Origin: Pseudopyrenochaeta lycopersici
Taxonomy: Eukaryota; Ascomycota; Dothideomycetes; Pleosporales; Pseudopyrenochaetaceae
DNA: 64,000 bases
Direction: 5' to 3'
NCBI GenBank assembly: GCA_003313425.1
Contig: NHZP01000065.1
Coordinates: forward strand, 186,001 to 250,000
The position numbers and the translations under genes were made by a program. The notes under the pieces are model-generated. The model did no database searches and was not told the origin of the DNA. It was given only the letters and a program-made list of their open reading frames with translations. Below are positions 19,422 to 29,102 of the stretch, one piece after another; position 1 is the stretch's first letter, and each line of letters opens with the position of its first letter.

Positions 19422-20149
19422 GAGAATGGTAGTAAAGCTAGTAAGCGTGGTGTAGTGTACTACGTTTTGTTAAGATGTTCTGTGGAACTAAGAGGATCGT
19501 ATTTTGTGGTGTAACCAAGAAGGATTTTTTTTTATAGGTATTTTATGTCTTTTATTTTCCTTTAAGATAAAGTCATAGTATATGGTGTTACTCTATAGTA
19601 ACTATATCGTATAGATTTTTGAAGGTTAGCCAGTATAACGAGAAGTTATTATTGCGGAGCTCAGTCAGTAAGGGTGTGGGCGCCCTGGGATGGAACATTG
19701 AACATCATTTTTCAGAAAAAAAAAATTGGCTAAGTCGATTTTGTGTGTGGCTGACAGTCACGCAGGGTCACGTTAGCTGTGGCGCGGGGAGCGCAGACAT
19801 GGGTTGTGATGGGCACGGGCCCATTCTGTCAACTTTCTTGTGTATATATGATTCCTTTCACTAGAAAGTTGTCAAGTGGTCAGGAGCCTTGCGCTCCTTA
19901 CCCTTGTCACTTTACACGTAGGCTTTGGCCGTGACTGGAGGGAACAGCGGAGCGTTAAACTCTTTAGAGTTTACTGCCATTGCCCCCTGTAAGCAAAGCA
20001 GAACATGGATATGTTGTCAGGTGACTCATGTTTTGCCACTCTTTTTATCAATCAGTTGTCTGATTGGTGTATGGATATAACTACATGGAATGGGCGGGAC
20101 CCTGCCTCGTAAGGACTAGGCTCTCTTGGCGGTGCGCAAGACCGAGATG

Positions 20150-20156
20150 TATATAA
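20150..20156 (+). promoter_or_regulatory. TATA box of U13
   Basis: TATATAA with CAACAGC/GCTGT initiator hairpin; ATG 74 nt downstream. Confidence 0.65.
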
Positions 20157-20223
20157 CTACAACAGCGTCTCTGCTGTGTTCATGGACATGTTTTACACTA
20201 TGTAGTTCTTTTACTACATTGCG

Positions 20224-21009
20224 ATGGAGTCGCGCTCTGGACAGGGCACTATGGCGGGTCCTAGTGCTGCAAGAACGTTCTTATCCCTTGTGGATGCGTT
20301 ACAGGAAGGGAGTTCCTGTTCATTGTCTGTAGAGACAGCTGTGGAACTGCACCGCGTGAGAGATCACGTGCACAGTCAGTGTCTTTGTCTTCTAGACACG
20401 GAAGTAGTTGGGGATTCCCAAACTGACGGAGTAGTAGAGCTGGTGGAGCGTGGAGTATCTCTTACTCTCTATTTCGATTTGTCGGGGAGACAATCCGCGT
20501 GGTTGACCAAGGAGAGCGGGCAGCTCCCTCGACAGTGTATTTCTCAGAAGCACGCGGAGTGTTTAAACGCTCATAAGGAACTCTGTGCACAGGGTCCCAT
20601 CCGGCAGTCTCTCCTGGTCTTCAAGGTGGATACCTTGGTTAGGGGTGTAGTGCAGAGCCGCGTTGCATTTGCGGACCTCTCTCTGGAGACACTAGATGTG
20701 TTTCTGCAGCGGGTACTGCCGCTTATCGCATTGCCTAGTGGGCAAGCTGCGGTTGCTTCTTCTGTTACGGTACGTAGATTGTTCTACGTTTTAGAGGAAG
20801 GGTACTACAGTACGCGGGTGGACTGCGCATGTATTCTCGATAGGATCTGTCAGCCTTGTGCGTGTGCGCAACGGATTTCATCGAGGTTTCACTGGCTGGA
20901 TAGATTTTATGAGGTATGGCCATTCGGAAGGTCTGACTGGTTCGCTGGGATCAGTGACGCTGTTGGAGAAGTTCAGCCGGAAGGCGAAGACTGGCTGAGT
21001 TGTGTATAG
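20224..21009 (+). CDS. SDAVG-family protein (U13)
   Basis: 261-aa open frame. Intron site 20375-20437 (63 nt) has an atypical GTCAGT donor, TTGGGGATTCCCAAA hairpin and CTGAC branch, and is open in frame; the spliced form would be 240 aa. Exon 1 is of the MES type (MESRSGQGTMAG ... VRDHVHS). Exon 2: LTKESGQLPRQC, FADLSLETLDVFLQRVLPLI, CACILDRICQPC, WFAGISDAVG, DWLSC. AATAAA at 21150. Confidence 0.8.
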   Translation: MESRSGQGTMAGPSAARTFLSLVDALQEGSSCSLSVETAVELHRVRDHVHSQCLCLLDTEVVGDSQTDGVVELVERGVSLTLYFDLSGRQSAWLTKESGQLPRQCISQKHAECLNAHKELCAQGPIRQSLLVFKVDTLVRGVVQSRVAFADLSLETLDVFLQRVLPLIALPSGQAAVASSVTVRRLFYVLEEGYYSTRVDCACILDRICQPCACAQRISSRFHWLDRFYEVWPFGRSDWFAGISDAVGEVQPEGEDWLSCV

Positions 21010-21149
21010 GGACAGCGATAGGAAGAGTAAGACACAGATATCTAGCAAATCTATGGAGATAGGTGTTGAGTAGTAGGATAGGACGTAGTACGGCCTGTAA
21101 CAGCAAGTATGTATTTTATACAGTATATGGTTTATTTTCTTTCCCCCAA

Positions 21150-21155
21150 AATAAA
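21150..21155 (+). terminator. Poly(A) signal of U13
   Basis: AATAAA in CCCCCAAAATAAAGTC, after TTTATTTTC. Confidence 0.55.
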
Positions 21156-21717
21156 GTCATTGTACATTTTACGATATACTAACGGTAGCGTACAGGCCCC
21201 GCAGAAAGCAGGAACACTAAAGAAGTTGTGGTGCGGAGGTCAGTCAGTAAGGGTGGGAGCCCTCAGGATGGAACGTCAATCCTGTCGAAAAAAAATAAAA
21301 ATTGGCTAAGTCCAATTTTGTTGTGGCTGGAGGGCACGTTGGGTCAGCTGGGTGTGGCGCGGATTTCGCGCACAGACCCTCCCTCAACTTTCTAGTGTGG
21401 CGTTTTGCCTATATATGATTCCTTTCACTAGAAAGTTGTCAAGTGGTCGAGAGCCTTGCGCTCGGGACCACGACGGCTTTACTCTAAGCTTTGCCCGCGA
21501 CTGGAGGGAGTACCGAAGGGTTAGGCTCCTTGGAGACTAGGGGCAAAAGCCCTGGTAAGTAACACGAAGCACGGACTGTGCGGGTCACTTGACCTCAGTT
21601 TACCCACATTTATTCAATCAGAGTCCTGATTGGTCTATGAACGTAGACAGCATGGAAGGGGCATGCCTCTGCCTACTAGGGACTAGTGTGTCTTGGCAAA
21701 GACAGGGTGGACATCGA

Positions 21718-21724
21718 TATATAA
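21718..21724 (+). promoter_or_regulatory. TATA box of U14
   Basis: TATATAA with CAACAGC/GCTGTTG initiator hairpin as in U11. Confidence 0.65.
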
Positions 21725-21882
21725 CCACAACAGCGTCTCTGCTGTTGGCACGGAGTGTGTTTTTATAGAATACTTCTTTTTGATTTAGGGTGGAGCCCGT
21801 TTTCTGTAGGGTTTTTTAAAGTTCCACCAAGCCGAAGGCTGGGGCTTAGGTTCTGTAGGTTTTTCTCGCGTGGAGCGCATTG

Positions 21883-22458
21883 ATGTTTGGGAAGCTTAGG
21901 CTGATCTTTTGTCCTGCAGTACTGCAGACTTTTGTCACGAGCCGCGCTTGTAGTAGTAGTCCGGGTTCGGACGCGATGGACTCAGATGCCATGGAATGGG
22001 AAGGTACGGATGGTACTGGCAACTCAGAAGGGGCTGTTAGGGGACCTGTTGCGGGAGATTCCGTGAAGCTCTCGAAACGTAGGAAGCGGGAGCGTCGTGG
22101 TCTTCGCACGAAGCCATCTTCGTTAGTGCACCAGCCGCCTTTTTTTAGAGAGGTTGTGCGGCGGGAGTCCTTTTCTAGAGCGTGGGAGCGCGAGGTTGTG
22201 GTGTGCCATTCTTGCACTTCCTTGTGTACGCGCGAGTCGTGTCAAGGTGCTCGTGTAGAGGAGCAGTGGGTAGTCAGCTATGTGCAGTTGTATGATCGTT
22301 CAGGGGCAACGCGGGTGTTGCCTTCGAGTGGAGGGCGGCTTTTATGGAAGAGCGACTGTGGCGCGGAGTCGTGGTTTAATGACATGGGGGAGCGTGTTCC
22401 CTATTCGCAGTCTGGAGCTGCGTTGTTCCGTGTGAGAATGAGTGGAGCTATTGAGTAA
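21883..22458 (+). CDS. Unrecognised basic/acidic protein, probably nuclear (U14)
   Basis: 191 aa from ATG 21883, the first ATG after the TATA box; ATG 21976 is an alternative, because TTTTGTCCTGCAG before 21920 looks like a splice acceptor. From N to C: Ser-rich stretch, acidic segment DSDAMEWEGTDG, a strong basic cluster KLSKRRKRERRGLRTK (nuclear-localisation-like), CHSCTSLCTRESC (C-x2-C-x4-C-x4-C, metal-binding candidate), and a C-terminal WVVSYVQLYDRSGATR region with some family flavour (compare EYVQTYDGFSVRR in U15). No further identity. Confidence 0.6.
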   Translation: MFGKLRLIFCPAVLQTFVTSRACSSSPGSDAMDSDAMEWEGTDGTGNSEGAVRGPVAGDSVKLSKRRKRERRGLRTKPSSLVHQPPFFREVVRRESFSRAWEREVVVCHSCTSLCTRESCQGARVEEQWVVSYVQLYDRSGATRVLPSSGGRLLWKSDCGAESWFNDMGERVPYSQSGAALFRVRMSGAIE

Positions 22459-23457
22459 ACCGGAGGATTATGGTTATTGGAAGTAACATATCCGTTACTC
22501 TCTTTATTTGTCTGCGTGGAGGCAGTGACTGTAAGGGAAATAGAAGGTTAGGTTTGTTGGGCTAGGCAAAGCGTTTCAGTTACTGTCTGCTAATAAGGAG
22601 TTGTAGTTTTGTGGTATATGGAAATTTTGTACGGTGTATTCGGAGAAGCTATTTGGATGAATATGGTAAGTTTTCGTTATTTTTCGATAGGTAGGCATTG
22701 AGTTGATAAAGGTGTTGTTTTAACATAGAAGTAGTATCTAGGATACGACTGTTACGTTAATTTGATTTTTGTAATTGCTATACTTTTGTATGGTTGTGAG
22801 GAAAATCGGAGAGTTGTGGTGCGGAGCTCAGTCGGTAAGGGTGTGGGCGCCCTTGGGATGGAATACCGAAGATTAAACCTCTCGAAAATTGGCCAAGTCC
22901 GATTTCCCTGTGGCTGGAGGGCCATGCAGAGTCACATGGGTGTGGCGCGGATTTCGCGCACAGACCCGGACTCAACTTTTCTAGTGAGGCGCAGCCTATA
23001 TATGATTCCTTTCACTAGAAAGTTGTCAAGTGGTCAGGAGCCTTGCGCTCGGGACCACGACGGCTTTACCCTAAGCTTTGCCTGCGACTGGAGGGAGTAA
23101 CGAAGTGTTAAACTACAAGTAGTTTAGAGGTAAAGACCCCGGTAAGCAACACGCAGCACGGACCGTGTGGGTCAGATGACCGCAGGGTTGCCCACTTTTC
23201 TCTCAATCAGCTTTCTGATTGGGCTATGTAGATAGACACAGGGACTAGGCAGTATATTGCCCAGTAGGGACTAGTTCAACTTGGTGGGGCCAAGGGTCTG
23301 GGAGAGACAGACTGACATATATAAAGAGAGGGCGTCCCCTCTTTCCACGGATTGTGGGATATATGAGTAGGGATTTTGTACCTGTGTTACCTGAGGCGTA
23401 GGCCGATTGTAGAATACAATTCGTTAACGGAGTGGGCGCTCTTGGTAAAGAGGTTTG
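22459..23457 (+). repeat. Cassette boundary B15, core hairpin 22973-23025
   Basis: 22459-22800 is T-rich 3' flank without AATAAA. Then AAGGG/GCCCTT hairpin, GCGCGGATTTCGCGC, core with AGGCGCAGCCT loop, GAGC/GCTC, TAAACTAC/GTAGTTTA, CAATCAGCTTTCTGATTG; TATA 23318. Spacer between TATA and ATG is 140 nt. Confidence 0.76.
23318..23325 (+). promoter_or_regulatory. TATA box of U15
   Basis: TATATAAA with AGAGGG/CCCTCT initiator hairpin. Confidence 0.65.
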
Positions 23458-24081
23458 ATGTTGTCGGTAGACATGTCAGAAAGTGGTGTTCTTTGCGAAG
23501 CGCTTGCAGGGAGTGCAGCTCAGATAGAGTGGGTGCGGAGGCACATGGACGGTAAGTGGATACTTCCTTTCACCAGAAAGTTGGGGGACTCTCGACTAAC
23601 AGTGGATGTAGAGCTTGTGGAGCAAGGGATTTCTGTCGTTTGTTACGCGGCCGTCGGTAGAGGTGTATCGTGGTCGTTTACGAAGGATACTCGTGGAGAT
23701 GCAGAGACCGAAGAGCATGAGGTGGAATATGTGCAAACCTATGATGGCTTCAGTGTTAGACGTCGCGGTAGTCGATGTCCTCATCTTGTTTACCGTGTGG
23801 GGGTCCCTTTGACAGGTACCAGAATGGTACATCGCGTAGCCATGTTCGGGCCGTTGTCGGTTGAACGGCTTGATGTGTTGGTGCAACACTTCTTACCATC
23901 CATGCATCGTATTAGTGCGTTCGTGGTGGATGCCAACGCCGCGGTGGAGCTGGTCCGTTTAGTTTGGACCAGTTGTTTGGTGAGTGCTACGATTGCATCT
24001 CGTGGGGGTAGCACCTCAGCTAGTGCTGTGCCTCTAATGCGCGACGACTGCGGGTGCGTACTGAGAATGGGAAACGGTTGA
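23458..24081 (+). CDS. Divergent SDAVG-family protein, short C-terminus (U15)
   Basis: 207-aa open frame from ATG 23458. Exon 1 ends at 23551 (VRRHMDG); the intron 23552-23611 (60 nt, GTAAGT, CGACTAAC, ATGTAG) is open in frame. Remarkably it contains 23564-23583, which matches 19 of 20 bases of the array core (TTCCTTTCACTAGAAAGTTG). Exon 2 has ELVEQGISVVCY, WSFTKDT, then MFGPLSVERLDVLVQHFLPSM, and a CGC at the end, but no SDAVG/WLSC region. Resembles U17 (same EYVQ/LQRY segment), so the two form a subgroup. Confidence 0.68.
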   Translation: MLSVDMSESGVLCEALAGSAAQIEWVRRHMDGKWILPFTRKLGDSRLTVDVELVEQGISVVCYAAVGRGVSWSFTKDTRGDAETEEHEVEYVQTYDGFSVRRRGSRCPHLVYRVGVPLTGTRMVHRVAMFGPLSVERLDVLVQHFLPSMHRISAFVVDANAAVELVRLVWTSCLVSATIASRGGSTSASAVPLMRDDCGCVLRMGNG

Positions 24082-25007
24082 CGTCCCTAGGAAGGGTACC
24101 TAAGTAGGTTTAGTTATGTCTGTTAATGTACAATACTTTAGAAGATTCACGTATGTGTACATTGTGTTACAGGGTGGGATGATCAGTCTGTGCATGGAAT
24201 GTTATGTGGGGATTGGACACAGATCCTCTGTTGTGATTATATACCTCTGTCGGCCCCGCGTTAAGGTGGTTTGTATGGCATTGATGGAACATCTATGCGG
24301 AGACAGTTTTTGGGAGAGTAGGAACGAATTTATTTTACGGAAATTGTTTCACGACAGCCGAAAATATTGTATATTTGTTGGTCGAACAGGTTAGGACAGG
24401 AAAGAAATTTTGGCTAAGTACGACACAGTGTGGCGCAAAAAAAAAGTTGTCAATTGCCCTGTGCGCAGTTTAGCGTCATTTGGGGGTACATATTCTCCAC
24501 CAAGTTGTTGGTGGGGCGGAGGTCACTGTGGCTATGCTGACCAACTTTCTAGTGTGGCGCAGCCTATATATGATTCCTTTCACTAGAAAGTTGTCAAGTG
24601 GTCACCAGCCTTGCGCTGGTTACCCCTGACACTTTACACGTATGCGTTGCCAACGAGTGGAACGAGTACCGAAGGGTTAGTCTTGAATAAGACTAGAGGC
24701 ATAAGCCCCTGTAAGCAAAGCAGAGCACGGACGTCGCGGGTCAGATGACTCTTCTTTGCCACTCTTTTTATCAATCGGGTTTCTGATTGGTCTATGAACG
24801 TAGACGCAGGGACGGGGCACACTCGTGCTCCCTAGGGACTAGGTTTTCTTGGCGTAGCTTGAGGTAGATACCTATATAAGACTAACAGTGGAGCTGTTTT
24901 CACGAAGTGTTCTACTTTGTGTAGTTTCTTTTCTTCTACGCTGCGATTGTATCGCTTGCACTGATTAAGTGCGTACGGAGATTGTCCCATTTGATTCTTG
25001 TTTAAGA
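24082..25007 (+). repeat. Cassette boundary B16, core hairpin 24542-24593
   Basis: Second-class pre-core module with a changed hairpin, CCACCAAGTTGTTGGTGG, in place of CACCCAGTAGTGGGTG. Core loop GGC-GCA-GCC. CCAGC/GCTGG, TAGTCTT/AAGACTA. TATA 24873. 24082-24410 holds AT-rich 3' flank plus a segment (24186-24250) resembling 5' leaders (ATAGATAG-free, ACAGATCCTCTGT hairpin), i.e. a possible promoter relic. Confidence 0.75.
24873..24880 (+). promoter_or_regulatory. TATA box of U16
   Basis: TATATAAG with AACAG-TGGAG-CTGTT initiator hairpin. Confidence 0.68.
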
Positions 25008-25856
25008 ATGGATCACCGCATCAGCGATAGTAGAGCGGCAGGCGTCGCGGGCCAGGATGGCGGGTCTGGTACTGCTGTAGGGATAACCAGCAATGGGAAG
25101 AGGGCGAAGCTTTGTCGGGACGATCCCACTGGAGGTGTTGTCTCTCTATTGCGGAGCAAGGAAGTCGTAGAGGATTTGTTATCACGTGTTCCGGAGCCAT
25201 CGCTGATGTCTAGCCGACCTGGTGGGGGAGGCTCGGTGTCGTATCTTTCAGCAACGGATGCTATCCGCCTTGCTAACAGGGTGTTTGGTTTTGACGGATG
25301 GGCAAACGAAATTCTCGAAGATGAACGGCTTGGAGAGGAACCGGGGCCGGTGTCTAAGACTAGGCAGTCTACTACGACTACGACTACGACGGTCTATTGG
25401 CGATCGAAGATAGCAGTCACACTGGCGGAGCACTTAGGAGGGGCGCGCCATGAGGATTGGGGCTATGGGAAGGCCACAGCTGCTAGTAAACTCGTAGCCA
25501 TTGAGAACGCAGCGAAGGAGTCTGTGACGGATGGCATAAAGCGAGCGTTGATTTTTTTTGGCGAGGCTACAGGGAACTGTTTTAAGGATCATGCCTATCT
25601 CGCCTGGGCACAGCGTGTTATGCGGAGCGGCGAGTGTGCTAGGAAGAGATTTTCTATGGATGAAGTTGTGCGTTTGGATGACGCAGGCAGTGATCGATGT
25701 CCCGCTGGTGGATCTACCAGTGCATTGGCTTCTCGGGTGGCTGTGCCTGTTACGAGGTCTCCTGTTAAGCAGGAAAAAGAGGTGGAACGGCTTGGTGGGG
25801 ACGCTGATATATTTGATTCAGATGATTTTGATTATGATATGGGGGAGTTCAATTAG
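25008..25856 (+). CDS. Rad52-family single-strand annealing protein (U16)
   Basis: 282 aa from ATG 25008; no intron needed. Residues ~75-205 match the Rad52/Rad22 N-terminal annealing domain: YLSATDAIRLANRVFGFDGW (substrate-binding beta/alpha region), later HEDWGYG, then KESVTDGIKRALIFFGEATG and NCFKDHAYL, the family's most conserved helix (E-A-x-TDG-x-KRAL-x-x-FG). Rad52 proteins form rings that anneal complementary single strands. N-terminal 70 residues and the acidic C-tail (DADIFDSDDFDYDMGEF) are not conserved; no Rad51-binding region is evident. It is the only DNA-metabolism gene seen in the window. In an array whose cassettes share a 39-bp core, an annealing protein would suit recombination between cassettes (inference). 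Confidence 0.88.
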   Translation: MDHRISDSRAAGVAGQDGGSGTAVGITSNGKRAKLCRDDPTGGVVSLLRSKEVVEDLLSRVPEPSLMSSRPGGGGSVSYLSATDAIRLANRVFGFDGWANEILEDERLGEEPGPVSKTRQSTTTTTTTVYWRSKIAVTLAEHLGGARHEDWGYGKATAASKLVAIENAAKESVTDGIKRALIFFGEATGNCFKDHAYLAWAQRVMRSGECARKRFSMDEVVRLDDAGSDRCPAGGSTSALASRVAVPVTRSPVKQEKEVERLGGDADIFDSDDFDYDMGEFN

Positions 25857-26577
25857 GTACAATGTAACCATTTTTTGTATTACGTTTACATTGCGTACAG
25901 GTTTGGTGGAACTGTTCATTTGGTAACGAACGTTATTCCATTGTAGTTGTTTATTGCGTGGTGCTTCGTCATGAAGGGTGTGGGCGCCCTTGGGATGGAA
26001 CATCAAATCTTCAAAAAAAAATGCGTAAGTCCATTTTCCCTGTGGCTGACAGTCACGTTGGCTGTGGCTCGGGAGAGCGCACATGGGTTGCTGTGGCGCA
26101 GATTGTGCGCGCACAGGCCACAACTCAACTTTCTTGTGCTATATATGATTCCTTTCACTAGAAAGTTGTCAAGTGGTCACCAGCCTTGCGCTGGTTACCC
26201 TTGCCACTTTACAATTAAGCAGAGCCTGCGAGTGGAGCGAGTAACGAAGTGTTAGACTACTTGTAGGCTAGAGGCGCTGCCCCCTGTAAGCAACACGCAG
26301 CACGGACCGTGTGAGTCAGATGACGCTGGGTTGCCACTCTCTTTTTCAGATCTTTAGTCTGATTGGTCTATGAACATAGACAGCATGGAGTGGGCAGAAC
26401 CCTGCCAAGTATGGAATAGTTTAGCTTGGCATTGGCAAGGGTCTGAGAAGACAGAGATGTATAAGAGAGGCGAGTGCCCTCCATCTCTTCTCACGGGTAG
26501 TGAGCGTATCTAAATCTACAGTTTCTCTGTAGTATTTTTCATATCCTTTCCTTAATTTCAACGGGTAGTTGATTGCG
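25857..26577 (+). repeat. Cassette boundary B17, core hairpin 26126-26168
   Basis: AAGGG/GCCCTT and AAATG/CATTT hairpins, GCGCAGATTGTGCGC hairpin, short-loop core (CTTTCTTGTG arm), CCAGC/GCTGG, TAGACTAC/GTAGGCTA, GGCAGAACCCTGCC, TATA 26460. Confidence 0.78.
26460..26467 (+). promoter_or_regulatory. TATA box of U17
   Basis: TATAAGAG with GAGGCGAGTGCCCTC initiator hairpin. Confidence 0.62.
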
Positions 26578-27263
26578 ATGGAGATGCAAGCCGGATCATG
26601 GTCCTGGACAAAGGGTAGCACGCCTAAGTCGGATTCAGATTTCTTATCTGATTGGTCTATGAAGATAGACCCAGGGACTGCGTTGAAGCTGGATAGCGAG
26701 GAGGTGTATACGTTGAAGGCGCAGTTGCACGGTGAGTGCTCTCTTATCTCTCTATATAAGTTGGGAGATCCCCAACTAATTTGGTCTTGTTCTCTGGGAC
26801 AGAGTTTGTGAAGCAAGGCACATCAGTCTGGTGCGAGGCGGAGCCTTCTGGTACTGTCAAGTGGAACCTTGTAAAGGATCAACAGGTTCCTGGCCGCGGT
26901 GTATCCGACGAAGACGAGAAAGAGATTTCGCCAGAGTTTTTGCAACGTTATAGGCACTTTGAGGTTGTTAGTAAGGGCCGACCCTGTGCGAAGGGGTCGC
27001 ACCTTGTCATCACGTATGCAGGCCACGGGCGTGGACGGACTGGGTTAGGGATGAGGGAGATTAGTATGTGTGTGCCGTTGACGGACGCAGCGTTTGATTT
27101 TCTGGTACAGAGTGTGCTACCGAACGTCTATAAAGTCGTCGAAGGTTCCAGGTTTAGCGTATTAGTGGTACTATTAGAGGGGTTTGGTGTCATGGATATA
27201 ACATGCGAATGTGTCTTGAGACCTACTCGTTGTTTGTCTGATCAGGCGGCGCTGGAGACTTAG
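26578..27263 (+). CDS. Divergent SDAVG-family protein (U17)
   Basis: Exons 26578-26731 and 26803-27263, 204 aa. The 71-nt intron is the longest of this type: GTGAGT, TTGGGAGATCCCCAA hairpin, CTAAT, GGGACAG acceptor. Exon 1 (MEMQAGSWSWTKGS ... LKAQLHG) contains, at DNA level (26640-26675), a TTCTTATCTGATTGGTCTATGAAG run resembling the upstream CCAAT-hairpin block, so promoter sequence appears to have been exapted as coding sequence. Exon 2 has KWNLVKDQ in place of WWLTKESG, CVPLTDAAFDFLVQSVLPN and CECVLRPTRC; the SDAVG and WLSC parts are missing as in U15. Confidence 0.68.
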
Positions 27264-28175
27264 ATGGAAGGGATTGTTCGTATGTAGGACAATTATTTTG
27301 CACGAAGTGTGTATGTTGTATACTGTACGTTGGGCTGTGAGTGACAGGTTTTGTACTCTGTATACGTGAAGCGAGTATAGGTTGTTGCTAAGAATTAGCA
27401 GTAAAGATGATGATTTTCTCTCGTGTCTGTAGAGAGGGAACTAGGAATAGTTGTTGTAGCACACATGATATTTGTGTTGCAGTATGTTGCGGCTGTAGGA
27501 GCTCAGGGAGCGGGGTGTGTAAACAGAGTCAGTAGATTGAGATGTGGAACAACCAAAAACAAAAAACGGTAAGTCCAAGAAAAAAATCGCAAATTTTTTT
27601 GGCTATGTCCGATTGTGTGTGGCTGGAGGCGATGCTGAGTCACGGTTGCTCGAGAGAGCACGCGCTGGGGGTGTGGCGCGGATTTCGCGCACAGACCCTC
27701 CCTCAACTTTCTAGTGTGGCGAAAAGCCTATATATGATTCCTTTCACTAGAAAGTTGTCAAGTGGTCACCAGCCTTGCGCTGGAGACCCTCGACACTTTA
27801 CCTGTAAGCAGAGCCTGTGAGTGGAGGGAACAACGGAGTGTTAAACTAGAATTAGTTTAGAGGCGCTGCACGCTTAAGTAACACGCAGCACGGACCGTGT
27901 GAGTCAGATGACTGCAGGGTTACCCGTGGGAGGCACCCCTGCCCCCACAACACGGTCAGACTGAAGTTCTGATTGGTCTATGGACATAGATTCATGGAAT
28001 GGGCACTCCGCTGCTCCCTAGGGACTAGGTGCTCTTGGCGTTGCGCAAGACAGAGATCTATATAGGAGGGGAGCCCGCTCACAGAGTACTGAGACGCAGG
28101 GAGTGCGTGTTTCGGAGACAGTTGTTGAAGGTTGTTTTACTTTGAAAACAGCATTTGTAGTACGCAGAGGGGCGG
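27264..28175 (+). repeat. Cassette boundary B18, core hairpin 27704-27757
   Basis: 27264-27530 T-rich flank. Then TAAGTCC/A-tract block, GCGCGGATTTCGCGC, long-loop core GGC-GAAAA-GCC, CCAGC/GCTGG, TAAACTA-GAAT-TAGTTTA, TATA 28059. From the core onward identical to B31. Confidence 0.77.
28059..28066 (+). promoter_or_regulatory. TATA box of U18
   Basis: TATATAGG followed by GGGGAGCCC; ATG 117 nt downstream. Confidence 0.6.
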
Positions 28176-28774
28176 ATGGCTGGACGGCACAGCACCAGCG
28201 TGGAATGCCTACGTTTACCCCGGGCAAGTTCGGGGGCGAGAGCGTGGCGACGGTTTGGCGAAGCACATCGAAGATTAACAACAACGGAGTGTTTCTTGCT
28301 GCAAACTATACAGGCTGTATATCCAGTTAGTGGTAGCAACTCGTCCACGTCTGTGCTCGACACAACACGACTAGGTGTGTGGCGGTATGTATCACGTAGT
28401 GTCCTGCCAGTGGAGCGTGTGCTTATACAACAGTTTTTTTCAGAGGACGGATTCGTCTCTTGTTGTCGCATTTATCGATATGTGGTGCATATCTGGAGGA
28501 TCATGAGAGAAGATGGTTGCATGCTCGTGTTAACGGCTTTAGGGATCGAGTTGCAGAGTTGGTAGGCAGCAGTAGTCTGTATGCGCAGTATACGGTTTCT
28601 TGGAGAGACCAGTTGGATTCTCTCGTGCAGGACGGAAGTCGGCGTTTACCACTCGGAGAGTTATCCCTAGATGCTGTATTGGCAAGGCAAAGAAACGCTG
28701 TTAGTCCGCAAGGGCGTAATTCTCGTGTGCACGATCTCGAAGAGGTAGAGAATGATTATAGTACTACACATTAG
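28176..28774 (+). CDS. Unrecognised helical protein (U18)
   Basis: ATG 28176 opens one frame; a second frame runs to the TAG at 28774. A 59-nt intron 28385-28443 (GTATGT donor, T-rich tract and TTTTTTTCAG acceptor) joins them in frame: exons 28176-28384 and 28444-28774, 179 aa. N-terminus is Arg-rich; the middle is rich in amphipathic helices (CFLLQTIQAVYP; AYLEDHERRWLHARVNGF; DRVAELVG); the C-tail is acidic. No SDAVG motif. I do not recognise the fold; an all-helical adaptor is plausible. Exact copy in U31; AATAAA at 29097. Confidence 0.55.
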
Positions 28775-29096
28775 ATCTTTTGTAGATCTTGTTATTTGCT
28801 ATGGTGGTCGCGGACTGCGTTACGATCTGGGTGAGGCATGGTATGTGTTTTATGCTATGTGTTAGTATCTATTGTAGGAACACGTACATTTGTTTAAGGT
28901 ACGTATGTAACGTTCTATCGAGAGTAAGGTAAGTAATAACATTCCTTCTGCTAGGTATGTAGTTAGTATTAAGTATGCTTTAACCATGTTACTAGGTTGC
29001 TTTATAGGATGTACATATCTATACATAATTATAGTTGTACGTTTAATTTTCCTGGAAATAAGTACTACTGTAGTAAAGGTAGGGTTATTGCGAAGA

Positions 29097-29102
29097 ATAA
29101 AG
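29097..29102 (+). terminator. Poly(A) signal of U18
   Basis: AATAAA at 29097, 320 nt after the stop and 190 nt before the core. Confidence 0.45.

Larger units (their letters stand above)
19023..20223 (+). repeat. Cassette boundary B13, core hairpin 19830-19871
   Basis: 19023-19260 is open in other frames (see U12). 19300-19650 is AT-rich 3' flank with AATAAA. Then AAGGG/GCCCT hairpin, short-loop core (CTTTCTTGTG arm), AGGAGC/GCTCCT, perfect TAAACTCT/AGAGTTTA helix, TATA 20150. Confidence 0.7.
21010..21882 (+). repeat. Cassette boundary B14, core hairpin 21385-21438
   Basis: AATAAA 21150; AAGGG/CCCT hairpin; AATTGG/CCAATT hairpin; GCGCGGATTTCGCGC; long-loop core GGC-GTTTT-GCC; GAGC/GCTC; TAGGCTCC/GGAGACTA; TATA 21718. 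21780-21880 has a 5' leader with internal inverted repeats (GTGGAGCCC, GGTTCTGTAGG) and no ATG. Confidence 0.76.
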
